Origin: Bacteroides sp.
Lineage (GTDB): Bacteria; Bacteroidota; Bacteroidia; Bacteroidales; Muribaculaceae
NCBI GenBank assembly: GCA_014801815.1
Contig: JAAVDM010000045.1
Coordinates: 1-64,000 of the forward strand
DNA length: 64,000 bases
Direction: 5' to 3'
Numbering within the stretch: position 1 is the stretch's first letter; each line of letters begins with the position of its first letter. The position numbers were made by a program, and so were the translations under genes. This document shows, piece by piece, positions 37,668 through 47,442 of this stretch. The notes under the pieces were generated by a model. That model saw only the letters and a list, made by a program, of their open reading frames with translations. It searched no databases and had not been told where the DNA came from.

Positions 37668-38426
37668 ATGTTAAAGACTGTTCCGGCGCTCAGACATTCC
37701 CTTCAGGGGTGTCTTGCCATGCTCCTGCTCGGTACTGTGCCGGCATGTTCCGGCTCTAATGAGGAAAATGTGCTTGATACGGTACGTGCCTCTGCCTCTG
37801 CTGCTGCCGCTACCGAGATTCCTGTCACCGATGATGGAGGATACAGCGGTCCGGAATTGCTCGGCCTGCGTATACGCATAAACAATATAGGGCCTCTTGC
37901 ACAGGTATTCAATGACCTTAACTCCGAACAACTGCGTTATGCTAAAAAGCTTGGTATTGAGCCTATAACCGACCTGAACAAGACGTATTTCACCAAACGT
38001 CCTGTCATACGTCTGTACAGCAATGAGGCTTATGCACTCGATTCGCTGACTCATTCACTGCCTTATCTTGTGCCTGAGGCCGAGCGTCTTCTGTGTCGTA
38101 TCGGCATGAACTTTATCGACTCGCTCAAGTCACGCGGTGCCGGCGGGTACCGTATCAAAGTCACCAGTGTGCTACGCACCGCCGCTTCGGTAAGAGAATT
38201 GCGTAAGGTCAATGTCAACGCTACCGAAGAGTCTACTCATCAGTACGGTACCACTTTCGATATATCCTATTCGGATTTCCCTCATGATCTTTCCACTCCG
38301 GTAGTTGAACAGGAGGACCTCAAGAATCTTCTGGGTGAGGTGCTCGCTGACCTGCGTCGTGACAGCTGTTGCCTTGTGAAGTATGAAAAAACTTCTCCCT
38401 GCTTTCACATCACTGTCACACGCTAA
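37668..38426 (+). CDS. DUF5715-family lipoprotein, M15-peptidase-like
   Basis: Begins MLKTVPALRHSLQGCLAMLLL with probable lipobox VPAC; ATGs further upstream (37602, 37647) are in frame but less signal-like. The C-terminal half contains YRIKVTSVLRTAASVRELR and STHQYGTTFDISYSDF. The latter resembles the SxHxxGxAxD zinc site of M15 D-Ala-D-Ala carboxypeptidases, with His and Asp present. Probable envelope hydrolase or a derived peptidoglycan-binding protein. Divergent from the LMW phosphatase gene. A TAATTTTG (37615-37622) is a candidate -7 box, but without a well-placed TTTG. Confidence 0.7.
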   Translation: MLKTVPALRHSLQGCLAMLLLGTVPACSGSNEENVLDTVRASASAAAATEIPVTDDGGYSGPELLGLRIRINNIGPLAQVFNDLNSEQLRYAKKLGIEPITDLNKTYFTKRPVIRLYSNEAYALDSLTHSLPYLVPEAERLLCRIGMNFIDSLKSRGAGGYRIKVTSVLRTAASVRELRKVNVNATEESTHQYGTTFDISYSDFPHDLSTPVVEQEDLKNLLGEVLADLRRDSCCLVKYEKTSPCFHITVTR

Positions 38427-38438
38427 CATTACTGTTCT

Positions 38439-41400
38439 ATGAAAACCAATCCGGATGACACATCTTCTCAGCAGACTTTTCCGCCGCGTCCGCCGCTGTC
38501 GCGGTCGCTGAAAGTGCTTCGTGCAGTAGGTTGGTGTGTTGTAGGAGCGGCAGGACTGGTGGCGGTATCACTGACCGCGCTTACCCTATACCTCACCCCC
38601 GAACGATTGTCGAACATAGTCAGTCAGCAGGCAGACAAGTATCTTGACGCTGATGTGTCTATACACAATATGCAGTTTACGATTTGGTCAACGTTTCCGC
38701 ATTTCTGTCTTTCAGCCGACTCGATACGTGTCATATCGCACACGCTTGACAATATTCCTGATACCATAGCGGCAGCTCTTCCTGCCGATCGGTCATTCTT
38801 AGGCTCGACATGCAGTTTCCACGGTAGTATCAATCTGGCGGCTCTAATGAGAGGACATATCTCGCTGCGTGATGTCACTGTCGATAGTCTCCGTGTCAAT
38901 CTTGTGGCTTTCAACGATAGTATCAACAATTACAACATTGTCCCCGACCAGTCGTCAATGCCGGATAAGGTACCCTACATAACGGCTAATATAATACAGC
39001 TTACCAACCCGCAACCGCTTACCTATTTCAATGCCTCGGCGTCTACTACGGTTGACACACGTCTGAAAAGTGCGGCTCTCTACCGTCAGGAAGACGAGGA
39101 TAATGTCTACCGTCTCACTATTGACGGCAAAGCCGACATGACCGTAGGACAGCTTCAGTTGATGCGGCAGTTTCCGTTCAATCTTTCAGGACTGGTACAT
39201 CTTGGTTTTGACCCGTTGCGTGTACGCATGACAGACTATGCCGTGTCGTTAGCTGATGTCAAGGGGCATCTGTCGCTCAACGCACAGCTCGGCGACAAAG
39301 TGAAAGTGTCAAGTATGTCGTATTCCATAGCGAGTTTCCATCCTCTTGAGGTACTGCATTACCTGATGCCTACACTGGCTTCCCAGCTTGATGCCATATC
39401 GGCCGATATGAAAGTGACGGTTCATGCACGCCTTACAGCCCCTTGGCACCCGTCAATACAACCTCTGCCGTCATTGGCTATAAATGTTGATGTTCCTTCT
39501 GGTACTGCTTCCTATACCGTACAAGGTGAGGGTACCTATACGCTTGATGATATAGCTATGCAGGCACAGCTTGTCTTTGACGGTAATGACCCTGCAGCCA
39601 CTTATATCATAGTGCCTTCGCTCCGTATTGAAGGTAACAGCCTCAGCGCCGATGTCTCCGGACGGCTTGATAATGTGATCGCTTCACCTTATCTGCAGGC
39701 TGATATACAATGTTCTACCGATCTTGATATGGCAGGTCGTCTGCCGTTGCTGCGCCCTTACAACTTAGGAGGTGAACTTACAGCCGACACCCGTGTGGAA
39801 TGTAATCTCGATGCTTTCATGGTTAATCCGCTGTTAGCGTTGCAGGCTGACGGTGAGGCATCAGTCAGCCATCTTCAGGTCAGACCCACAGGTGTGAAAG
39901 GTCTTACGGTAAAGGCCGACAGAGCTACACTGACTTTCCGGACAGAACGTGAGGGAGACAGTGATGTATGTCATACTGCAGCCGACATCGTACTGAACGG
40001 AGTATCGGTGAACACGACTTCGCTGCTTGCCGATATGAAGCGTGTGGACATAAACGTTGTTACAGAACCCCACCCGACGCTGACTAACGCCCCGTTACCG
40101 ATTCATCTTGACGTGCAGATGCAGAATGCCGGACTCAAATTGCCGGCTAACTCTGCCGTTATGTCCCTCGGCGGTTTCTCGTTGACTGCCTCAGCTCCCG
40201 ATATCTGTCACCCGACCCTTGGTATAAAGGGTACGGCCTCTTTGGATCATTTCAATGTTCGGACTCCTGACACCCGGAGCAGTCTGCACAACCTGAAACT
40301 TGGTCTTGACGTAAATCATGCAGCACGTTACACACCGCGCCGCGTACCGATGAAAGTTTATTCAGATGCTGAAGGATTGAAAGGTACACGCCATACCTCC
40401 CTGTATCTGATACCATCGCTTCCGAAAAAAGCCCGTGATTTTCTAAGCAACAATACATTCAAAGTTTCGCTTAAGGCCGACGGCGGCAAGTTCGTGACCT
40501 CTGCCGTACCGGCCCCCAATTATCTCTACGGTCTTGACCTTAAACTGGATAACGAGCGTTTTGATGTGCGTAAACTGAAGCTGCGTGCCGGAGATACCGG
40601 TATGGATATGAACGGTACAGTTTCCGGACTGCGTGATTTTTTACTTTCCGGACGCCCCGTGCCTCTTGATATAGATATAAATGTATCTCTTGACACGGTC
40701 AATATCAATCGTCTCGCCCTTCTTTATGAGCGTAGCATGGCGTTGGCCGGCGATACAACAGCCGGTAAACCGGTCACACCTGCCGAACCGAAAAGCACCG
40801 ACTCTGTAGCTGTGATGATTCCACGTAATATAAATACCCGTATAAAGGCATCAGCTATGGAAACAGTATACACAGATCTTCATCTGTATGACCTCAAGGC
40901 TGATGTTGGTGTGCGTGACGGTATAGCTACTGTTAATCCGCTTCATATATCGGCTGCTTTCGGCGATGCGGCTATGAAACTGCGCTATGCTACCGATGAT
41001 ATACAGGCAATGAATGTCAGCGCCTCGGTTGACTTCAATAATATCAATGTAGTCAGTTTCTTTCAGAACTTCCATACGCTTCTGCTTATGATGCCGCAGA
41101 TGAAAAATCTGTCCGGTTATGTGTCGGTGGGTCTTGATGGAAAATTTGATATTTTTCCCGATATGTACGCTAATGCACCGTCATTGCAGGCCGATATTAC
41201 TTTAAAAGGACGCGAACTGAAGATACACCAGAGTAATTTCATACGTAGTATAACCCGTAGGCTGCTTATACACACCGATGATGACCTTCATATCAAAGAT
41301 ATGGATGTGCGAGTCAATGTACATGATAATCTGCTTGAACTTTACCCGTTCACATTCCAGTTTGACAGCTATCGACTTTCAATGGCCGGACTGAATAATT

Positions 41401-41693
41401 TTCAGGGTAAACTCTATTATCATATAGGTGTTGACAAATCTCCGTTTCATATTCCTTTCGGCATAAATATCGTAGGTGATTACAATCACCCGAAACTGCG
41501 TTTCGGAGGCCCTCATTTCAAAGTCAATCAGGCTACGGATATAACCTCACAGATAGTGACGTCCAAAACTTTTAATGTAGTCAAGGAGGTCAAGTATTAC
41601 ATACGTGAATTTATACATAAGGCCGCACAGTCGGCCGAGACACCGGAATCTTCCGGTCAGTCAGCAACCAAAGATATAACAGATAATGACTGA
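38439..41693 (+). CDS. AsmA-like envelope protein
   Basis: 1084 residues. A Pro-rich cytosolic N terminus, one transmembrane helix (GWCVVGAAGLVAVSLTALTLY), then a long beta-rich periplasmic region. The N-terminal AsmA pattern (LTPERLSNIVSQQADKYLDADVSIHNMQF) and C-terminal AsmA_2 pattern (GYVSVGLDGKFDIFPDMYANAPSL) mark a bridge-like lipid-transfer protein of the AsmA/TamB class. It lies 12 bp after the DUF5715 gene and overlaps the next gene by 8 bp (ATGACTGA), so it is co-transcribed. Confidence 0.88.
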   Translation: MKTNPDDTSSQQTFPPRPPLSRSLKVLRAVGWCVVGAAGLVAVSLTALTLYLTPERLSNIVSQQADKYLDADVSIHNMQFTIWSTFPHFCLSADSIRVISHTLDNIPDTIAAALPADRSFLGSTCSFHGSINLAALMRGHISLRDVTVDSLRVNLVAFNDSINNYNIVPDQSSMPDKVPYITANIIQLTNPQPLTYFNASASTTVDTRLKSAALYRQEDEDNVYRLTIDGKADMTVGQLQLMRQFPFNLSGLVHLGFDPLRVRMTDYAVSLADVKGHLSLNAQLGDKVKVSSMSYSIASFHPLEVLHYLMPTLASQLDAISADMKVTVHARLTAPWHPSIQPLPSLAINVDVPSGTASYTVQGEGTYTLDDIAMQAQLVFDGNDPAATYIIVPSLRIEGNSLSADVSGRLDNVIASPYLQADIQCSTDLDMAGRLPLLRPYNLGGELTADTRVECNLDAFMVNPLLALQADGEASVSHLQVRPTGVKGLTVKADRATLTFRTEREGDSDVCHTAADIVLNGVSVNTTSLLADMKRVDINVVTEPHPTLTNAPLPIHLDVQMQNAGLKLPANSAVMSLGGFSLTASAPDICHPTLGIKGTASLDHFNVRTPDTRSSLHNLKLGLDVNHAARYTPRRVPMKVYSDAEGLKGTRHTSLYLIPSLPKKARDFLSNNTFKVSLKADGGKFVTSAVPAPNYLYGLDLKLDNERFDVRKLKLRAGDTGMDMNGTVSGLRDFLLSGRPVPLDIDINVSLDTVNINRLALLYERSMALAGDTTAGKPVTPAEPKSTDSVAVMIPRNINTRIKASAMETVYTDLHLYDLKADVGVRDGIATVNPLHISAAFGDAAMKLRYATDDIQAMNVSASVDFNNINVVSFFQNFHTLLLMMPQMKNLSGYVSVGLDGKFDIFPDMYANAPSLQADITLKGRELKIHQSNFIRSITRRLLIHTDDDLHIKDMDVRVNVHDNLLELYPFTFQFDSYRLSMAGLNNFQGKLYYHIGVDKSPFHIPFGINIVGDYNHPKLRFGGPHFKVNQATDITSQIVTSKTFNVVKEVKYYIREFIHKAAQSAETPESSGQSATKDITDND

Positions 41694-43554
41694 GACAATA
41701 CAATCCGCTCCTACAGCAGACGATATGCGCCGTGCCGTAGAGGCTTACCGATTGCGTACCGGCTGTCGTCCCGGTTCGCAACATGCCGCTCTCATAGATA
41801 TGGATGGCGTACTTTACGATTCGATGAAGTACCATACCTTAGCATGGCAGCGTATGGTATCCGAACAGGGTATAGACTGTAGTCGTGATGAATTCTATCT
41901 CTATGAAGGAATGACAGGCAAGGCGACAATCGACCTGATATGGCGCCGAGAACGTGGTGTCAGTGTCAGCGACGATGAAGTGAAACGTCTTTACGCTATC
42001 AAAGCCCGTTATTTTGTCGAAATGGGGCGTAAGGAGGCTATGCCCGGCGCTGACCGTATGCTGAAAGCTCTTTCAGATGCCGGTTGGGCGCGTGTGCTGG
42101 TCACGGGTTCGGCACAAAGCTCGCTGCTCGAACGTCTTGATGATGATTATCCGGGTGCGTTTCTGCCGGAAAGACGTGTTACGGCACTTGATGTCAAGCA
42201 TGGCAAACCTGATCCGGAACCCTATCTTCGCGGCCTGCAGAAAATAGGTGCCGCACCGTGTGAAGCTATTGTTATTGAAAACGCACCGCTTGGTGTGCGT
42301 GCCGGAGTTGCCGCCGGTTGCTTCACTGTGGCTGTCACTACGGGACCGATACCGCGCACGGAGTTTGAAAAGGAGAGAGCCGATCTTATTTTCCCTTCAA
42401 TGTCCGCGTTTGCCGACGCACTTCCGACTCTTATAAGAATTTTTGCCGATAGTGCTGATGAAACGTCTGTGACGGACTCAGCTCAGGCTGTTTTAGGCGC
42501 ACGCATAGACGACGCCTGCCGTAAGGCCGAAAGACAGAATTGGTTTGTAATCACTGACGCTAATGTAGAGAAAGCACTGGTGCCGCTGTTTTCTGAATCG
42601 TGTGTGCTTGCCTCCGCTCCACGCTTTACGGTGAGTCCCGGAGAAGCCAACAAGACACCTCATACTCTTTTTGATATATGGCAATGGCTGTCCGACAATG
42701 GTGCCACACGCCGGTCGGGTATTATCAACGTTGGCGGCGGTCTTGTGACTGACCTCGGCGGTTTTGCAGCGGCTACCTTCAAACGTGGTATACCATATAT
42801 AAATGTCCCCACGACTTTGCTGGGAGCCGTTGATGCTGCCGTAGGAGGTAAGACAGCTGTTAATCTCGGAGTACTCAAAAATGAAGTCGGAGCGTTTGCC
42901 GAACCGTTGGCTGTTGTCGTCAGTACGGTTCCGTTTGCTTCGCTCTCACGGAGTGAACTGTTGTCAGGTTATGCCGAAATGATTAAGACGGGTTTTATTT
43001 CCTCGCCGGAACTATATCAAAAACTTCGTGACGTTGACGGTGTGCTGAACGATGCCCGTGAGCTGGAGACTTTGATGTGCCGATGTATGGATTTCAAATC
43101 GGAAGTTACCTCTTCAGACCTCCGCGAGGGTGGACGTCGCAAGATACTCAACTTCGGTCATACAGCCGGTCATGCTTTTGAGGCTTTGTCGCGTGAACTT
43201 GGCCGCCCGCTGCCGCACGGTGTGGCCGTAGCTTACGGTATGCTGACTGCACTTGTGCTGAGTCATATTCGTAAGAATATGCCGACTGCCGTTATGTATG
43301 ATTATGTTTCGGGTGTGCTGTTGCCTTACTATCACTCTACGGCTCGGGAGAACGGTTACTCACCCCTTGCTTTCAGCTGTGAACAATATCCTCGTTTGCT
43401 CGGTCTGATGGGTCACGATAAAAAGAATGTAGTGGCCGGCCGGCCTCGCTTTGTCTTGCTTGACGAACCGGGACGCCCCGTCATCGACATTGAGGTGGCA
43501 TCTGCCGATATCGAAGCGGCTCTCGACATCACCCGCGATTTATTGGGGCTGTAG
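41686..43554 (+). CDS. aroB: HAD phosphatase fused to 3-dehydroquinate synthase
   Basis: 622 residues in one frame. Residues 31-245 are a HAD-IA hydrolase: LIDMDGVLYD with Asp38/Asp40, VTGSAQ (motif II) and VKHGKPDPEPY (motif III Lys). Asp follows in the VIENAPLGVRA motif. Residues about 285-620 are 3-dehydroquinate synthase: NVGGGLVTDLGGFAAATFKRG (NAD site), SGYAEMIKTG, KILNFGHTAGHAFE and LPHGVAVAYGM with the metal-binding Glu and two His. AroB converts DAHP to 3-dehydroquinate, the second step of the shikimate pathway. The HAD half resembles beta-phosphoglucomutase-type phosphatases. Both halves keep their catalytic residues, so this is a bifunctional enzyme. It overlaps the AsmA gene by 8 bp. 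Confidence 0.9.
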   Translation: MTETIQSAPTADDMRRAVEAYRLRTGCRPGSQHAALIDMDGVLYDSMKYHTLAWQRMVSEQGIDCSRDEFYLYEGMTGKATIDLIWRRERGVSVSDDEVKRLYAIKARYFVEMGRKEAMPGADRMLKALSDAGWARVLVTGSAQSSLLERLDDDYPGAFLPERRVTALDVKHGKPDPEPYLRGLQKIGAAPCEAIVIENAPLGVRAGVAAGCFTVAVTTGPIPRTEFEKERADLIFPSMSAFADALPTLIRIFADSADETSVTDSAQAVLGARIDDACRKAERQNWFVITDANVEKALVPLFSESCVLASAPRFTVSPGEANKTPHTLFDIWQWLSDNGATRRSGIINVGGGLVTDLGGFAAATFKRGIPYINVPTTLLGAVDAAVGGKTAVNLGVLKNEVGAFAEPLAVVVSTVPFASLSRSELLSGYAEMIKTGFISSPELYQKLRDVDGVLNDARELETLMCRCMDFKSEVTSSDLREGGRRKILNFGHTAGHAFEALSRELGRPLPHGVAVAYGMLTALVLSHIRKNMPTAVMYDYVSGVLLPYYHSTARENGYSPLAFSCEQYPRLLGLMGHDKKNVVAGRPRFVLLDEPGRPVIDIEVASADIEAALDITRDLLGL

Positions 43555-43826
43555 TTCGGAAAATCGTAGGCAAATAGTCGGAATTTTGACTATTTAGCCC
43601 AATTCGACAAATTCCGTTATATTTTCTCATAAAAAAATTTCACTTCTTTAAAACTTTTTAAACTCTCCCCATGTTATAATATCGTAACAAAGCTGATACA
43701 ACCCCTGCAAGGGGCTAAAAATATAAACTGCTATAAGCGTTCTGAAAAAAGTTGTTATTGTTGTTTTAATTGAAGAAACAAGGCCGAAGTGATTCGGCCT
43801 TTTTCTTTTTTGTGTATGTATTTTGT
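43555..43826. other. Intergenic region between convergent genes, with terminator
   Basis: Contains a weak inverted repeat (43572-43579/43588-43595) and a strong terminator: AGGCCGAA (43781-43788) with TTCGGCCT (43793-43800), followed by T-rich sequence. Otherwise nothing recognised. Confidence 0.6.
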
Positions 43827-45920
43827 TCAGAGCCAGTCTTTCCAAGCGTCGCAGCTGGCTGCCAGTAGGTGTGCCGCTTCAGTGTTCGGATAATGACGGG
43901 CTATGGTGCGGTAATTACGCAGCATAAGGTGAGCCTCCGCTTTTGCCTCGGGTGTGACGAGCGAACTGATAATTGCATCAATCTCGCCGGGAAATTTCAT
44001 ATTCACTTCTTTTAACTGTGCAGGCAGCTGCGGTATGTAGGTGCCTACGGAAGGATACCGGTCTTCCAGATTGGTAAAAAAATAATAATGATAATTTACC
44101 TGATTTGATGTGCCGAGCCAATACTGTGTGAGTGCCCATGCATTGTTGAATGAGTTGTAGCGTCCTATCGTGTAACGTAGCCGAGCCAGTCCACGTTCGT
44201 CGGGTGTGTTTCCGTTAGTCATCACATTTTCCAGCCGTAGCATCTCGCGGGCAAAATTCAGTTTAGCGTCTTTCTGAGTTTTCAACGGACGAGTCTTTGA
44301 CTTTACAAAATCCGGTCTGTCTGGTCTCCGGTCATACTCATCTCCGGACCAGCGGTCGAATTCCCATGACTCTCTCGACGGCGTATAGGCATAGACCCAA
44401 GGGTCGTGTATGAGACACTTCTCCTTGTACAGATTCATTGAGCGCTGGTAACTGTGTGATACCCGCGACAGATATTCGGCGGCTTTGCCGTAATTTCCTT
44501 CGCGCAGATACAGTGTACCGGTGATTTCATCAAGATAATCCCGGTCTTTCCGTATTCTGTGTCCCAATTTGGTTACAAGAGGTGATGTGCCTTCGGCTAA
44601 TGCACGGCGATAGGCTTCCACTTCTTCCGGTTTACGCGACACAAGCAGCTGGAAACCTATATGTGCGTATGTATCTGTGTCTTTTTCATTATGATTGCTT
44701 CTGAAATCTTCGTCAACTTCCGGCGGTATTTCGTAATTGGCAAGTATAAGTGCATCAGTCACTCTATTCTGGCGCAGAAGAGCCGGCAGGAGGAAGCACC
44801 ACACTACATCTTTATTCCCGTAACTATTGATAGCCCAGTAAGCATTATCGGCGAGGTCACGCAGATCATCTGCTTCAGCACGGACACATATTTCAAAGAA
44901 CCGTGCATCATCAGCCATCGGAGCTTTAGAGAACGTATGCTTACGGGCTTCTGCCATAAGTCCGGCGGCTTTTGCAGCATCGCAGTTATAGACATACTCT
45001 ATGTAGGCTTTCAGAAAAAGCCAGTCACCCTTATGCTTCACCGCAGGAGAGGTGAGGGCTGCATCGGCTACCCGCAGGTAAGGAAGATTTCCCTCCTTAT
45101 CGCCGTAACCTATATATGAGTTGAGCGCAGTTTTCAGATTCTCCGACTCCGGAAACTTTTTTGCCATGTAGATGAAACGGCTATTGATGTCACGTTTTGT
45201 GCTCAGAGAATAAAAGTCGCCCAATTCGGCGAATATACTGTCTGCCGTTTCTGTGTCACCAAGACGTGAGAGAGCTCCCGCTACGTAACCTTTGGCCATA
45301 CGTTTCATCAGAGAGGAGTCTGTATAACCGGTAAAAGTTTTGTTATATGAGTCTATACAGTCCTGCCAGCGACGGGTGGCTATCAGGGCTCTTATTTTCT
45401 GAAGTGCATAACGGTCGGCCAGACGACCACGGCTGCCGGCGTCACATCGCGCTATTATATCCTCAAAACGTCGTTTCTCATCAGTAACCGAGTCATAACC
45501 TTCTTTATTGGTAGGATAGTACCAGGGTGACAGACGCTCCTCTCTCAGCTCTTCAAGTTCTTTTGCCGTCAGAAGAAACTCTTTGATGTCATTCGCTTTG
45601 TTTGAAATTATCCAGTTCAGAAAGGCATTCTCTGTTTTGCGCGGCTTACCGCTACTGAACACTTCATTAAGTTCCTCAAGTGTGGAACGGTACACGGCGT
45701 CTTCAATAGCTTTGAGTGGTATTTTTCCTGATGTCATTGCCTGCCATAGCCGCAGATTCTCCTGCTGCTGACAGGCAATGAGGCCGGGATTGCTGTCATA
45801 ATCCTGATAAAAATGGAACACTATCGGATTTACAGTCTCAAGTGCCGGACCGCAGGCTATAGCTGTCACACACCCTGTCAGCAGAAGCAAACTACTGAGT
45901 ATAAATGTCTTTAATCTCAT
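43827..45920 (-). CDS. Hypothetical lipoprotein with repeat-helix (TPR-like) architecture
   Basis: 697 residues. Lipoprotein signal MRLKTFILSSLLLLTGC with lipobox LTGC. The rest is mostly helical, with repeated patterns of the alpha-alpha repeat type (ALQKIRALIATRRWQDCIDSY, YVAGALSRLGDTETADSIFAEL, AEYLSRVSHSYQRSM). No catalytic motif. It overlaps the end of the upstream lipoprotein gene by 29 bp on the same strand, so the two genes probably make partner proteins on the same membrane. No named family recognised. Confidence 0.6.
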   Translation of the reverse strand: MRLKTFILSSLLLLTGCVTAIACGPALETVNPIVFHFYQDYDSNPGLIACQQQENLRLWQAMTSGKIPLKAIEDAVYRSTLEELNEVFSSGKPRKTENAFLNWIISNKANDIKEFLLTAKELEELREERLSPWYYPTNKEGYDSVTDEKRRFEDIIARCDAGSRGRLADRYALQKIRALIATRRWQDCIDSYNKTFTGYTDSSLMKRMAKGYVAGALSRLGDTETADSIFAELGDFYSLSTKRDINSRFIYMAKKFPESENLKTALNSYIGYGDKEGNLPYLRVADAALTSPAVKHKGDWLFLKAYIEYVYNCDAAKAAGLMAEARKHTFSKAPMADDARFFEICVRAEADDLRDLADNAYWAINSYGNKDVVWCFLLPALLRQNRVTDALILANYEIPPEVDEDFRSNHNEKDTDTYAHIGFQLLVSRKPEEVEAYRRALAEGTSPLVTKLGHRIRKDRDYLDEITGTLYLREGNYGKAAEYLSRVSHSYQRSMNLYKEKCLIHDPWVYAYTPSRESWEFDRWSGDEYDRRPDRPDFVKSKTRPLKTQKDAKLNFAREMLRLENVMTNGNTPDERGLARLRYTIGRYNSFNNAWALTQYWLGTSNQVNYHYYFFTNLEDRYPSVGTYIPQLPAQLKEVNMKFPGEIDAIISSLVTPEAKAEAHLMLRNYRTIARHYPNTEAAHLLAASCDAWKDWL

Positions 45921-46962
45921 CGGAGGTATATTTTGAGAGGTTTCTGTTATCGAGATGATATATAACGTTTGAATGAGGACGATTACCGAGCTTCGAGTCG
46001 ATAAGTTTTTTCACTTCCAGCACCGTATGTGCCGGTGAGCTTTCGCGTCTTATAACATCGCCCTTCTTCAGATAGGTTTCACCGACTATTGTGTCACGGG
46101 TTAACACATAGCGGTTGCCTCCGGTGTGTTTGAGAATACCGGTGCTGTCCGGCAGTTCGTAACGGAGTAGTCCGGTAAAATTATTATCTCTGAACAACAG
46201 CTGCCATTCGTATGCCGGATAGGCTACGTCAAGATGCAGGGGATAGGAACCAAGTTTCTTCAGATACGGTTTTACATCTGCCGGGTCGAGAATTGAGTTT
46301 GCGGCATCCGGATTTTTGAAAGAACCTGTGTTATAAACCATCAGTACACCATAGTCAACCGGTGGAGCGGGCTGTGAAAGCTGATGAAGCCTTATCGTTG
46401 AACTCACTTTGCCTATACCTTCATTATTTTCACAGATACGGTTTCGGACTTCACGGCACAACTCAAAAAATGAATCACGTGTGTCTTCTGTCCAGTCGCA
46501 GTCCAACTGTAGTTCCCATAATTTACCGAGATTATTATAGGCACATATATTTCTGGCACGGTCGGATATCTTTTCTGCCCACTTCTTTTCATCACCCTTC
46601 ATCGAACGCATAGCATCAAGAGTAATATACACAACCGGAATGATACCTTTCACCGGTAGTGTATCATTGAAATGAATAGTGGCATTAGGTACGACCGTTT
46701 CCATAGCGGTAGCCGATTTGTCGGTCACTACATCGAAGAAACGTACATACGCTCGTTTCACGTCATGGCAGCGTAGAAACTCATGCTCAACCGAATCGAG
46801 TGCCAGCGTTGTCTTCCAGTAATAGATACTGTTTGCCTCATTGTGTACGGATCTGCCGGCTGCTGTCGAACTGTTGTTCTTGCCACAACTACCGGTTATC
46901 GTAACTCCGGTGATAAGAGCCGTAACACTCAGTGAGATAAATAAAAAACGGGATAACTTCAT
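45892..46962 (-). CDS. Hypothetical lipoprotein, possible TIM-barrel (DUF3142-like)
   Basis: The start is set at MKLSRFLFISLSVTALITGV, a lipoprotein signal ending TGSC; the frame extends 22 non-signal residues further upstream. The body has the rhythm of a glycosidase-type TIM barrel: SIYYWKTTLALDSVEHEFL, DVKRAYVRFFDVV, LWELQLDCDWTEDTRDSFFEL and VDYGVLMVYNTGSF, then LHLDVAYPAYEWQLLF. This recalls DUF3142, but the match is from memory and weak. It overlaps the next gene by 29 bp, a translationally coupled pair. Confidence 0.5.
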   Translation of the reverse strand: MKLSRFLFISLSVTALITGVTITGSCGKNNSSTAAGRSVHNEANSIYYWKTTLALDSVEHEFLRCHDVKRAYVRFFDVVTDKSATAMETVVPNATIHFNDTLPVKGIIPVVYITLDAMRSMKGDEKKWAEKISDRARNICAYNNLGKLWELQLDCDWTEDTRDSFFELCREVRNRICENNEGIGKVSSTIRLHQLSQPAPPVDYGVLMVYNTGSFKNPDAANSILDPADVKPYLKKLGSYPLHLDVAYPAYEWQLLFRDNNFTGLLRYELPDSTGILKHTGGNRYVLTRDTIVGETYLKKGDVIRRESSPAHTVLEVKKLIDSKLGNRPHSNVIYHLDNRNLSKYTSDEIKDIYTQ

Positions 46963-47019
46963 ACTGCTTGATGTTAAGTAGGTGGTCAGATTAAAACTAA
47001 AACGGTAATTTCTTAACTT

Positions 47020-47415
47020 ATTGTGCATTTATCTCATTATATTTGGCAGAGTCGTAGATAAAAATTATTTTTGTGAAAAATAATTTTTTGCAAAAATAAT
47101 TATGAAGTGAAAAGGAAGATTTTCCGGGATAATTTTTTAAGGAAATAAAGGTAAGAATGTTCCAACCTTTCCAACTGTTCGTGTTAGTATCAAAGCGTGT
47201 AAGTAGAGACTTTAAACCATCCAAGTGTTCGGATGTTCAATTATTCATCTCCCCGGCCTATAGTCATTCTTCGGTAGTTCAATCTTCATTTCTTAGATCG
47301 GAATATATTAGGGATAATATCTTAATATATAAGAATATTACTCCTAATATTCCTTCTGTCAAATCTTGTGTCAAGGTTACAGAAAAGTTTATCTACGTCA
47401 ATTTACGGCATTAGA
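47020..47415 (-). pseudogene. 3' remnant of an IS5-like transposase
   Basis: On the minus strand, KLFCNLDTRFD is followed, after frameshifts and stops, by GWFKVS.YTLxRFDTNTNSWKGWNILTF. These are the same DDE C-terminal landmarks as in the relic at 31283-32098 (GRLFCDLDVGFD … RFDTTVSSWMVWNFLAF). Only about 95 codons of the 3' part remain, with in-frame stops. Confidence 0.75.
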
Positions 47416-47442
47416 AAGTTACACGACTTTCAAATCAGATAC

